From positions 1-39,141 of the forward strand of contig JADCEV010000087.1 of the NCBI GenBank assembly GCA_020249865.1: 39,141 bases of DNA, written 5' to 3'. The number at the start of each line of letters is the position of its first letter. Position 1 is the first letter of the stretch. This document shows, piece by piece, positions 25,265 through 32,263 of the stretch. Source of the DNA: Roseomonas sp. (lineage in GTDB: Bacteria; Pseudomonadota; Alphaproteobacteria; Acetobacterales; Acetobacteraceae). The translations under genes were made by a program, and so were the position numbers. A model generated the notes under the pieces. It was not told the DNA's origin and did no database searches. It saw only the letters and a list, made by a program, of their open reading frames with translations.

Positions 25265-26176
25265 ACGCCGCGCGGCTGTCGTTGGCCGTGCCTCTGCCAC
25301 TTCCATCGGTGCATTGCTGGCCTTGGGCAGGCACATGATGCGCGTGCGCGCCGCCGGGCCGGGGGCGCCGCCGCCACGCAGCCGCAAGTCAACCTCGGGC
25401 GTCGTCGGCACAGGCTTCAGGCTTGGTTCACGCGCGCCAATCAGCATCACCGCGCCACGCCCGGAAGCGCAAAGCCCTGCCATGGCGGGGCCGGGCAAGG
25501 GGATCACCCCCGGCGCAGGGCCGGGCACAAAGCCATGCCCATGCAGCGCTGCCATCACGCGCTGCTGATAGATCAGGCCACGTTCAGGAGTCGCGGAATG
25601 ATACATCGCAATGGCCTGGTTCCAATCCCCCGTGCGCGTGTGCAATTCGCGCAGGAACCGTACCGCATAGGCAATATTCGTTGCGGGATCAAAGCCCGCT
25701 TCCAGGCTGGGAAAGGCTTGCGGATGATGCAGCAGGTTGATCTGCATGCAGCCGATATCAATGGACCGCACACCGCGCGCCTGAATCGCGCGCACTTCCT
25801 GGATAGCCTCGGCATTCGAAGCGGCGTAGCGGCCATCGCCTGCGGCGTTATAGGACCAGGGCCAGGGCTGCACGCTTCCATCCGGCGCGCGGCGGCCGGT
25901 TTCGACCTTGGCAATTGCGCTGAGCAAACCCGCTGGCATCCCCGCATCGCGTTCGGCCGCCGCAATGGCAGCCGCGCAAAGCCCCCAGGGTTCCGGTAGG
26001 GCAGGTGGCGCGGCGCGCGCGGCGGCGTTGGTCGCGGCGGGGCGTTGAGGGCTGGCGGGCCTATCGGGTGCGGCAAAGGCAGTCAGCGGGGCCAGCAACA
26101 ACAGGCAGACCAGCCCAAGCCCAAGCCAAGGCTTGGCAGCGCCCATGCCGGAAGTCGCGACCAATGGTTTTCCCAT
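25262..26176 (-). CDS. Exported lytic transglycosylase (SLT domain)
   Basis: This is a 304-residue secreted peptidoglycan-cleaving enzyme. A signal peptide is visible: a hydrophobic run (LGLGLVCLLLLAPLTAFAA) ends near residue 36. After a Pro/Ala-rich linker, the SLT domain begins at about residue 68 with the catalytic Glu in LLSAIAKVETGR. It continues through SIDIGCMQINLLHHP and ATNIAYAVRFLRELHTRTGDWNQAIAMYHS. The C-terminal third is low-complexity. AGGGAAA precedes the ATG. The stop codon lies inside palindromic repeat copy 2, so the repeat may have set or trimmed the gene's end. Confidence 0.9.
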   Translation of the reverse strand: MGKPLVATSGMGAAKPWLGLGLVCLLLLAPLTAFAAPDRPASPQRPAATNAAARAAPPALPEPWGLCAAAIAAAERDAGMPAGLLSAIAKVETGRRAPDGSVQPWPWSYNAAGDGRYAASNAEAIQEVRAIQARGVRSIDIGCMQINLLHHPQAFPSLEAGFDPATNIAYAVRFLRELHTRTGDWNQAIAMYHSATPERGLIYQQRVMAALHGHGFVPGPAPGVIPLPGPAMAGLCASGRGAVMLIGAREPSLKPVPTTPEVDLRLRGGGAPGPAARTRIMCLPKASNAPMEVAEARPTTAARR

Positions 26177-26225
26177 GCGCTTTCCCTAGGCCCGCAGGGC
26201 GCGGCAGGTCAACCGAAACCTTGTG

Positions 26226-26528
26226 TCAAAAATGATCCGCCCGCAGCACTTGGCACTCTGACAACGTCACAATGGCAGGCCTTGCGCCGAGCAATTCACC
26301 CTCCGCCGCCAGGACGCGGGATGCGACCTCGGCCGAGGTGATGCAGAGCACCAGCACATTATCATCCACCCCGCCCGGGTCCCCAGCACGGCGAATCCCC
26401 TGATGGCCGCGCCCGGCAAGCACGGGCAGAATCGTCCAACCTGTCGCCCCCATGCGGTCCAGCAGCAGGGTCACGGCCTCCGCCCGCACAGCCTCCACGA
26501 CAATTTCGATCCTTTTGCGCGCGTGCAT
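26226..26528 (-). CDS. sbtB: PII-like protein, probable SbtB partner of SbtA
   Basis: This is a 100-residue protein with a PII-like ferredoxin fold. The first strand is KRIEIVVEAVRAEAVTLLLDRMGATGWTILPVLAGRGHQG, where the T-loop follows. The second half, VLVLCITSAEVASRVLAAEGELL, resembles the base of PII trimers. It follows the SbtA-like permease by 17 bases, the arrangement known for the bicarbonate transporter and its nucleotide-binding regulator. The cysteine-containing C-terminal loop known from cyanobacterial SbtB is not present. GGGGAGA precedes the ATG at 26526-26528. Regulation by adenine nucleotides is inferred from family knowledge. Confidence 0.75.
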   Translation of the reverse strand: MHARKRIEIVVEAVRAEAVTLLLDRMGATGWTILPVLAGRGHQGIRRAGDPGGVDDNVLVLCITSAEVASRVLAAEGELLGARPAIVTLSECQVLRADHF

Positions 26529-26545
26529 GTCCCGTCTCCCCTTGA

Positions 26546-27505
26546 TTATTGTGTGGCCAGCCGCGCCGCCCAAAGCCAAAGCGGGATGCCAGCCAGCACA
26601 TTGAAGGGGAAGGTGATCGCCAAGGAAAGGGTCACGTAAATCCCGGCATCGGCGGAAGGCAGCGCCAACCGCATTGCCGCCGGCACCGCGATATAGGAAG
26701 CCGAGGCCCCCAGCACTGCCATCAGCCCGACACCGCCCGTGGAAAGCCCCACCAGCAACCCGCCGGCCAAGCCCGCAGCGCCGCCAATCAGCGGCATGAT
26801 GATGGCAAAGCCGATCAGCCGCGCATCCAGCCCCCGCCCCCGATCACGCAGTCGCCGGGCCGCCGTAAGCCCCATCTCAAGCAAAAACAGGCACAGCGCG
26901 CCGGGGAAAAGCGCAGTGATGAAGGGCGAAAGCTGCCGATCGGCGGCCGCCCCGCCCAACCAGCCAATCAAAAAGGCGCCGAGCAGCAGCACGACCGACC
27001 CATTCAAAAACACTTCCCGCGCCATTTCCCGCGCCCCGCCCGAGGTCGCCGCGCCGCCACGCCGCGCCAGCAAAAGCGCGGTCAGAATCGCGGGGGTTTC
27101 CATGGCAGCCAACACGGCGGGCATGAAACCCTCATAGGGCGTATTGGTCGCATTCAATTGCCCAACGGCGGCGGCGAAAGTCACCACGCTGACCGAGCCA
27201 TAATGGGCGGAAACCGCCGCCGCCGTTGCCGAATCAAGCGGTGTCGCGGCACGCAGCAGCGCATAGGCCGGCAACGGCAGTAATGCCGAAAGTGCGATGC
27301 CAAAGGCCAAGGCCGGGATCAGCCCGGCCGAGGCGCCTGGCTGCGCAATGGCAATGCCGCCCTTCAGGCCAATCGCCATCATCAAATACAGGGAAAGGGT
27401 CTTGGCCAGCGCATCGGGGACGGAAAGATCGGAACGCAGCGCCGCAGCCGCGAAGCCAAGCGCGAAGAACAGGACCGGGGGTGGCAGGATTTCGAAGAAG
27501 GACAT
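26546..27505 (-). CDS. sbtA: SbtA-like sodium-dependent bicarbonate permease
   Basis: This 319-residue membrane protein is almost wholly hydrophobic with about ten transmembrane segments. It resembles SbtA permeases: PPVLFFALGFAAAALRSDLSVPDALAKTLSLYLMMAIGLKGG at the start, AAVSAHYGSVSVVTFAAA and AVLAAMETPAILTALLLARR in the first half. MAVLGASASYIAVPAAMRLALPSADAGIYVTLSLAITFPFN is near the end. The family imports bicarbonate with sodium; whether this member does so is inferred. The ATG at 27503-27505 has no clear Shine-Dalgarno site. A PII-like gene follows. Confidence 0.85.
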   Translation of the reverse strand: MSFFEILPPPVLFFALGFAAAALRSDLSVPDALAKTLSLYLMMAIGLKGGIAIAQPGASAGLIPALAFGIALSALLPLPAYALLRAATPLDSATAAAVSAHYGSVSVVTFAAAVGQLNATNTPYEGFMPAVLAAMETPAILTALLLARRGGAATSGGAREMAREVFLNGSVVLLLGAFLIGWLGGAAADRQLSPFITALFPGALCLFLLEMGLTAARRLRDRGRGLDARLIGFAIIMPLIGGAAGLAGGLLVGLSTGGVGLMAVLGASASYIAVPAAMRLALPSADAGIYVTLSLAITFPFNVLAGIPLWLWAARLATQ

Positions 27506-27569
27506 GGGCCGCGCCGGTTAGGCGTTGGCCCTTGCCTTGTAAAGCCTCAACCGGGCGGGGCCGCAGGCT

Positions 27570-27740
27570 TCAGCGGGAAATCCACTCATCGCCACCTTCG
27601 CCGGGTTCTTCCGGCAGGTCGGCGGTGATGTCGCTCAGCATGGCTGCGACCCATTCCTCAGCCGTGGTGCCAAGGGCTTCAGCGCGGCGGCTGATTTCCT
27701 CGGCAAGCTGATTGGGCAGGGATACGGTGATGTCGGTCAT
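27570..27740 (-). CDS. Small putative ribbon-helix-helix protein, 56 aa
   Basis: This is a short frame from ATG 27738-27740 to TGA 27570-27572. It reads as one beta strand (MTDITVSLPNQLAEEI), two helices (SRRAEALGTTAEEWVAAML) and an acidic tail rich in Glu/Gly ending in DEWISR. The first 40 residues look like a CopG/Arc-type DNA-binding fold, the kind used by antitoxins and small regulators. No toxin gene is next to it. It lies 64 bases before sbtA on the same strand, so it might be co-transcribed with or control sbtAB. GAGG lies 7 bases upstream of the ATG. Confidence 0.7.
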   Translation of the reverse strand: MTDITVSLPNQLAEEISRRAEALGTTAEEWVAAMLSDITADLPEEPGEGGDEWISR

Positions 27741-27867
27741 GGCCAGCCTCGGCTACGGTGTCTCGATAGCTTAGCTGGGCCTGGTTTACGGCTTGTTTAG
27801 GACGGCGGCGTGAAGAGGGGTGCAAAAAATTAGCCACGCTCAGTCACGCCGTCGCACTAGGTAGGGC

Positions 27868-28092
27868 TTAACTTTTTAACGGCTCAACCCCGAGACGAGT
27901 CCTCCAGACATTTGTTGCTGCGAGGCAAATGTCCTCCTTAGAGGAAAAGTAAACGTCCCATTTTGAGCCAAGATTCATCGATTTTGGTCCATCAACGTCG
28001 TTGGCATCCGGATAGTTTTAGAACCAAAAGCGAGAGGAGCTTAGCAAGTGGGTGACGCTCCGATCTTCAAAATTCACATTCCAATCACTCAT
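27868..28092 (-). pseudogene. Small gene interrupted by one TAA codon
   Basis: From ATG 28090-28092 the frame reads 24 codons (MSDWNVNFEDRSV to SSRFWF). It meets TAA at 28018-28020, then continues in the same frame for 49 codons (NYPDANDVDGPKS to VWRTRLGVEPLKS) to TAA 27868-27870. Both parts have protein-like composition, and a single base change could turn a CAA (Gln) into this stop. AAAGG lies about 13 bases before the ATG. I do not recognise the family. It could be a nonsense-mutated accessory gene, a sequencing error or two unrelated short frames. Confidence 0.45.
27907..27933. repeat. Hairpin in the AT-rich islet
   Basis: GACATTTG (27907-27914) and CAAATGTC (27926-27933) form a perfect 8-bp stem with an 11-base loop. 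It lies within the downstream part of the interrupted small gene, so it may be coincidental. Confidence 0.3.
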
Positions 28093-28179
28093 GAATCTTT
28101 ACCTTTCAAAATTCCACAAGTTGTCCACTAAGAATCCGAATTGGTTTCCGAGCTAAACAACCGCCATATATTTTGTTCT

Positions 28180-28207
28180 TGTTTTACCCCATTCAAGGGG
28201 TAAACAA
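28180..28207. terminator. Stable hairpin beyond the flavin reductase gene
   Basis: TTTACCCC (28183-28190) and GGGGTAAA (28197-28204) form a perfect 8-bp stem with loop ATTCAA; three more pairs (TTG/CAA) extend it past one bulged T. It lies about 45 bases after the flavin reductase stop on that gene's strand, a likely place for a terminator, but no T-run follows. Confidence 0.4.
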
Positions 28208-28250
28208 TTAGGGAGTTTTAAAAGTGCAGAAGACTCGTCTGGGCCGATCG

Positions 28251-28760
28251 TCAAGGGCCGCCCAAAACGACCGGCAGGCCATGATAGCCGCGCGCGTAAT
28301 ACATCAGGCAGCCCGCTTCCATATCGGCAAAGCGCACCGCCTCAACCTGCGCAAAGACAACGCTATGCGTGCCCTGTTCCATCACTTCCGTAATGCGGCA
28401 ATCAAAGCTGGCCGCGGCCCCTTCCAGTACGGGCGCGCCGGTGGCAAGGCGCATCCAGCTTCCTGCGGCAAAACGGCTTGCCATATCGGCCTTGTCGCTG
28501 GGCGCGGAAAAGGCGTTGGACACGGCGCTTTGCCCGGCCGAAAGCGTATTCACGCAAAGCACCCCATTTTTAAGGAATATCGCACTGCGCGGGCTGGTGC
28601 GATTGAGGCAGACCAGCAGGGTTGGCGGATCATCCGTCACGGAACAGACCGCGGTCGCCGTAATGCCGCCCTGCCCTGCCGCGCCATCTGTCGTGATGAT
28701 ATTCACCGCCGCCCCCAGCCGCGCCATGGCATCGCGAAATTCCTGGCGAGAGACAAGCAT
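28251..28760 (-). CDS. Flavin reductase family protein (HpaC/RutF-like)
   Basis: This 169-residue split-barrel flavin-binding protein starts SRQEFRDAMARLGAAVNIITTDGAAGQGGITATAVCSVTDDPPTLLVCLNR. That is the flavin reductase domain signature. Further landmarks are NGVLCVNTLSAGQ and the C-terminal FAQVEAVRF and ARGYHGL. Such enzymes reduce FMN or FAD with NAD(P)H for a partner monooxygenase. No two-component monooxygenase is adjacent, although LLM genes exist elsewhere in the window. It lies 42 bases after the acetyltransferase gene on the same strand. Confidence 0.88.
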   Translation of the reverse strand: MLVSRQEFRDAMARLGAAVNIITTDGAAGQGGITATAVCSVTDDPPTLLVCLNRTSPRSAIFLKNGVLCVNTLSAGQSAVSNAFSAPSDKADMASRFAAGSWMRLATGAPVLEGAAASFDCRITEVMEQGTHSVVFAQVEAVRFADMEAGCLMYYARGYHGLPVVLGGP

Positions 28761-28802
28761 GGCAGCAATCCTTGAAGCGGGGCGAGATACGAAAGGGCTC
28801 TA

Positions 28803-29366
28803 TCACCCCAGGCCCGCGCCGTCACGCCAGCCGGCTTGGTCCAGCCGATAAAGCAAATGCCGCCGATAATGATGGCCTTCCGGCAGGCGGGGATGATCGA
28901 ATTCGCCTTCATGGCGCATGCCGAGCTTTTCCATGAGCTTCCAGGAAGCCGCATTGCCAGGCACGGTGAAGGCGACAATTTTTTCCAGACCAAGTGTCGC
29001 GAAGCCAAAACCCAAGGCCGCGCGGGCGGCTTCTTCGGCATAGCCCAGGCGGCGAAAGCGGGGGCCGATGCGCCAGCCGATTTCCACCGCCGGGGTGAAA
29101 TCCGCCTGCCAGAGAATCGTCATCAGCCCGACCACGCCCACAAAATCGCCTGTCGCGGCTTCCGCCACCACCCAAAAACCCCAGCCATGATCGGCGAAAT
29201 GTGCGCGCATCCTGGCCGCCCAGGCATCGCTTTCCGCCCGCGTCATGGTGGCGGCGAAATAGCGCATGCTTTCGGGATCGCCATTGATGGCAAAAAGCGG
29301 CGCCAGATCCTCATCCCGCCAGGGGCGGAGGATCAGCCTTGCGGTCGTCAGCGTCACGGGTTCCAT
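28803..29366 (-). CDS. GNAT-family N-acetyltransferase (RimJ/RimL type)
   Basis: This 187-residue acetyl-CoA-dependent acetyltransferase begins TTARLILRPWRDEDLAPLFAINGDPESMRYF. It continues with GFWVVAEAATGDFVGVVGLM and the acetyl-CoA-binding stretch GPRFRRLGYAEEAARAALGFGF. It ends with FTVPGNAASWKLMEKLGMRHEGEFDHP. These are typical of RimJ/RimL-like proteins that acetylate protein N-termini or small molecules. The substrate is not predictable. It is divergent from the CoA-transferase operon that starts at 29454. Confidence 0.9.
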   Translation of the reverse strand: MEPVTLTTARLILRPWRDEDLAPLFAINGDPESMRYFAATMTRAESDAWAARMRAHFADHGWGFWVVAEAATGDFVGVVGLMTILWQADFTPAVEIGWRIGPRFRRLGYAEEAARAALGFGFATLGLEKIVAFTVPGNAASWKLMEKLGMRHEGEFDHPRLPEGHHYRRHLLYRLDQAGWRDGAGLG

Positions 29367-29453
29367 GGGCGCTTCTTAGCGGAGCCTTGCGACCAAGCCA
29401 GCCCCTAGCCCCGGCAGGCCGCGCCCGGTAGCATGCGGGCAAAGGAGCACGCC

Positions 29454-30281
29454 ATGAATTTGCAAAGCCTTGAAGCGCTCGCCGCCGAGGTGCCCGATGG
29501 GGCGAGCCTCGCCTTGCCGCCGGATAATTCCCTGCCCTCAGTCGTGCTGGCCAAGGCGCTGATCCGGCGCGGGGTGCGCAACCTCAATCTGATCGGCGTG
29601 CCGGTCTCGGGCTTTGCGACCGATATCCTGATCGGCGCCGGTTGTGTCACCAGCGTGCAGACCAGCGCGGTATCACTCGGTGAGGCCGGCTTCGCGCCGC
29701 GTTTTTCCGCCGCGTTGCGCGCTGGCGCGATCAAGGTGATTGATGCCACCTGCCCCGCCATGCACACCATGCTGCAGGCCGCCGAAAAAGGCGTGCCCTT
29801 CATGCCGCTGCGGGGCCTGATCGGCAGCGATATCCTGGCGCATCGGCCGGATTGGAAAGTGGCGCCCAATCCCTTCGCTACGGCAGGCGAAGACCCGATT
29901 GTGCTGCTGCCCGCCCTCAACCCGGATTTCGTGTTTTTCCACGCCGTGATGGCGGATGAGGAAGGCAATGTCTGGGTCGGCCGGCGGCGCGAATGCGCGA
30001 CGATTGCGCATGCCTCCAAGCGCGCCTTGGTCACCGTGGAACGCGTGGTGCCGGGCAATTTCCTGGAGGATGAACGCCTGGCTTCCGGCGCCATCAACGC
30101 GACTTACATTGGCGGCATCGCCATTGCCGAACGCGGCGCGCATCCGGTCGCCTTGCTGAATGAATATGGCTTCGATGGCGCTTATGTCAGCGAATATGCG
30201 CGCATGGCGCGCTGCGAAGAAGGCTTCGCTGCCTGGTGCGCCCGTGAAGTGTTTGGCCAGAAAGCGCAGGCTGCGGAATGA
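29454..30281 (+). CDS. CoA-transferase-fold alpha subunit (GctA/IpdA-like)
   Basis: This 275-residue protein resembles subunit A of glutaconate-type family I CoA-transferases and the actinobacterial steroid-ring hydrolase subunit IpdA. Landmarks are RRGVRNLNLIGVPVSGFATDILIGAGCVTSVQTSAVSLGE, TMLQAAEKGVPFMPLRGLIGSDIL and DEEGNVWVG. AAGGAG lies just before ATG 29454; the frame opens a little earlier at 29433. Its stop overlaps the next gene (ATGA). Where IpdA-like proteins have a Glu before the LQAA helix, this one seems to read Asp-Ala, by eye alignment only. It is probably a heteromer with the next gene product. Confidence 0.8.
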   Translation: MNLQSLEALAAEVPDGASLALPPDNSLPSVVLAKALIRRGVRNLNLIGVPVSGFATDILIGAGCVTSVQTSAVSLGEAGFAPRFSAALRAGAIKVIDATCPAMHTMLQAAEKGVPFMPLRGLIGSDILAHRPDWKVAPNPFATAGEDPIVLLPALNPDFVFFHAVMADEEGNVWVGRRRECATIAHASKRALVTVERVVPGNFLEDERLASGAINATYIGGIAIAERGAHPVALLNEYGFDGAYVSEYARMARCEEGFAAWCAREVFGQKAQAAE

Positions 30282-31030
30282 GCGAGATCAAGCTTGAAGA
30301 ACGCATCGCCGTTGCCCTGGCGAAGCTGATCCTGGACCCAAGCGCGCCGCCCGCGCGGCATATCGCGGTTGGTGCGGCATCGCCCATGCCGGCAGCGGCC
30401 TGTTGGCTCGTGAAGAAGCAGGGGCATCCTGTGCGGCTTTCGCTGTTGCATAAGCGCAGCGGCAATCCGTTTACGGAAGGCACGCGCGAATTATTTGACC
30501 TGACGGGTCAGGGGCGGATTGATCTGTTCTTCCTGGGCGGCGGGCAGATTGATGGCAGCGCCAATCTCAATCTGGTTGGCACTGGCGAATGGCCCGGAAT
30601 GGGCGTGCGCTTTCCGGGCAGCTTCGGTTCCGCCTTCATGTATTTCATGACGCCGCGCACCATCCTGTTCCGCGAGGAGCACACGCCGCGCGTCTTTGTC
30701 GAAAAGGTGGATAATATCTCCGCCCCCGGTGTCTCGCCTCCCGGCGTGTTTCGCCGTGGCACGGCGCAGGCGCTGGTGACGGGGCGCTGCGTGTTTCGCT
30801 TCCATCCTGATCGCGCGCGGTTCTCGTTGGAAAGCGTGCATCCCGGCGAAACGGTGGAAAGCGTGCGCGACGCGACGGGATTCGCTTTTGATGTGACGGG
30901 TGATGTGCCCTATACGCCGGACCCGACCGCGGAAGAACTCGCGCTGCTGCGCGGGCCGATCTGTGATGAAATGCTGGAAACCTACCCGGAATTCTGCGCC
31001 CGGGTCTTTGGCAGGAAACAAGCGGCATGA
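30278..31030 (+). CDS. CoA-transferase-fold beta subunit (GctB/IpdB-like)
   Basis: This 250-residue protein resembles IpdB and GctB. Visible features are HIAVGAASPMPAAACWLVKK, FLGGGQIDGSANLNLVGTG, FPGSFGSAF, RVFVEKVDNISAPG and the ending SVRDATGFAFDVTGDVPYTPDPTAEELALLRG. In GctB the catalytic glutamate sits in an ESG-like motif after the first domain; here the matching stretch reads LLHKRSGNP with no Glu. A ring-opening hydrolase or other non-transferase activity is therefore plausible, as in IpdAB. It overlaps both neighbours by 4 bp, which implies a tight operon with the CaiB-type gene. Confidence 0.8.
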   Translation: MSEIKLEERIAVALAKLILDPSAPPARHIAVGAASPMPAAACWLVKKQGHPVRLSLLHKRSGNPFTEGTRELFDLTGQGRIDLFFLGGGQIDGSANLNLVGTGEWPGMGVRFPGSFGSAFMYFMTPRTILFREEHTPRVFVEKVDNISAPGVSPPGVFRRGTAQALVTGRCVFRFHPDRARFSLESVHPGETVESVRDATGFAFDVTGDVPYTPDPTAEELALLRGPICDEMLETYPEFCARVFGRKQAA

Positions 31031-32262
31031 ATGACGCAAGCATCGCGACCCGTGGTTTGGCGCGCTCCGCCGGCGCCTTGGCGGGGCTGCGCGTGGTGGA
31101 CCTGACGCGCGTATTGGGTGGCCCCTATTGCACCATGGTGCTGTCCGATCACGGCGCCGAGGTGATCAAGCTTGAACCACCGCAGGGCGATGAGGTGCGT
31201 GATTGGGGCCCGCCCTTCGATAGCGCGGGCGATGCTTCCTATTTCGTCGGCGTGAACCGCAACAAGCGCAGCGTTGGGCTTGATCTGTCCAAACCCGCCG
31301 GCAAGGAAGTGCTGCTGCGCCTGTTGGAAGGTGCCGATGTGCTGGTGGAAAACTTCAAGCCTGGCTCCATGGAGAAATGGGGGCTGGGGTATGAAGCGGT
31401 CCTTTCAAAACGCTTTCCGCGCCTGATCCATTGCCGCGTTTCCGGCTTTGGCGGAGAAGGCCCGCTTGGCGGCTTTCCTGGTTATGATGCGGTGTTGCAG
31501 GCCATGGTTGGCCTGATGTCTATCAATGGCACGGAAAACTCCGGGCCGACGCGGCTTGGCACGCCGATTGTGGATATTGCCACGGGCTTGTTTTCGACCA
31601 TCGCCATTCTGATGGCGCTGCATGAGCGGGAAAAATCCGGCCAGGGGCAATATTGCGACATGACGCTGCATGATTGCGGGATGGCGCTGCTGCATCCTCA
31701 TGCCGCGAATTTCTTCCTGTCCGACAAGCGCCCCAAGGCGACCGGCAATCCGCACCCCAATCTGGTGCCCTATTCCAAATTCAAGACGAAAACCTGCGAG
31801 ATTTTCATCGCCGCCGGCAATGACCCGGCCTTTCGGAAATTCTGTGAATTTCTCGGCATTCCTGATGTTGCGAAGGATGAACGCTTCGCGACCAATGGCG
31901 CGCGCGTGATCAATCGCGATGCGCTGACTGAGATTTTGGAAAAGCGCTTTTCCACGGAAGATGGGCATGACCTGACGCGGCGCATGCTGGCGGTTGGCCT
32001 GCCGGCTGGGCCGGTGCTGCATGTGGATGAAGCCATGGCAGCGGACCATACCGCGTTCCGCGAAATGGTTGCCGATATCGGCGATTTCCGCGCGCTGAAC
32101 ACGCCAATCAAACTATCCCGCACGCCAGGTGGTGCGCGCACGCGCCCGCCGCGCTTCAACCAACATGGGCGGGAGGTGCTGCTGGCGCGTGGCTTTAGCG
32201 AGGCGGAGATTGCCGCGCTGGAAGCCGATGGCGTGATTGTGGGCGCGCGCAGGAAAGCCTGA
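31027..32262 (+). CDS. CaiB/BaiF family III CoA-transferase
   Basis: This 411-residue protein belongs to the formyl-CoA transferase-like family. It opens ALAGLRVVDLTRVLGGPYCTMVLSDHGAEVIKLEPPQGD, then has NRNKRSVGLDLSKPAGKEVL, VLVENFKPGSMEKWGL and SGFGGEGPLGGFPGYD. The catalytic aspartate is expected at Asp183 in GTPIVDIATGL. It moves CoA between carboxylic acids. The ATG overlaps the previous stop (ATGA), so it completes a three-gene operon that probably activates or breaks down one unknown acid. Confidence 0.92.
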   Translation: MNDASIATRGLARSAGALAGLRVVDLTRVLGGPYCTMVLSDHGAEVIKLEPPQGDEVRDWGPPFDSAGDASYFVGVNRNKRSVGLDLSKPAGKEVLLRLLEGADVLVENFKPGSMEKWGLGYEAVLSKRFPRLIHCRVSGFGGEGPLGGFPGYDAVLQAMVGLMSINGTENSGPTRLGTPIVDIATGLFSTIAILMALHEREKSGQGQYCDMTLHDCGMALLHPHAANFFLSDKRPKATGNPHPNLVPYSKFKTKTCEIFIAAGNDPAFRKFCEFLGIPDVAKDERFATNGARVINRDALTEILEKRFSTEDGHDLTRRMLAVGLPAGPVLHVDEAMAADHTAFREMVADIGDFRALNTPIKLSRTPGGARTRPPRFNQHGREVLLARGFSEAEIAALEADGVIVGARRKA

Positions 32263-32263
32263 A

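Larger units (their letters stand above)
27741..28223. other. AT-rich islet between the RHH gene and the flavin reductase
   Basis: This stretch of about 480 bases is much poorer in G+C than the rest of the window. By hand count, row 27961-28020 has 25 of 60 G/C and row 28081-28140 has 22 of 60. It holds one interrupted small gene on the minus strand and two hairpins. No full-length coding frame is visible, and no transposase or flanking repeat was noticed. Its composition suggests acquired and now decaying DNA. Confidence 0.6.

Noticed and set aside
27570-27740. Toxin-antitoxin locus
   Set aside because: The small RHH-like protein has no toxin-like frame next to it on either side, so calling it an antitoxin is not supported.
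28039-28131. Short frames on the plus strand in the AT-rich islet, such as GTG 28048
   Set aside because: It is only 27 codons, with no ribosome binding site or recognisable pattern, and lies opposite the better supported interrupted gene.
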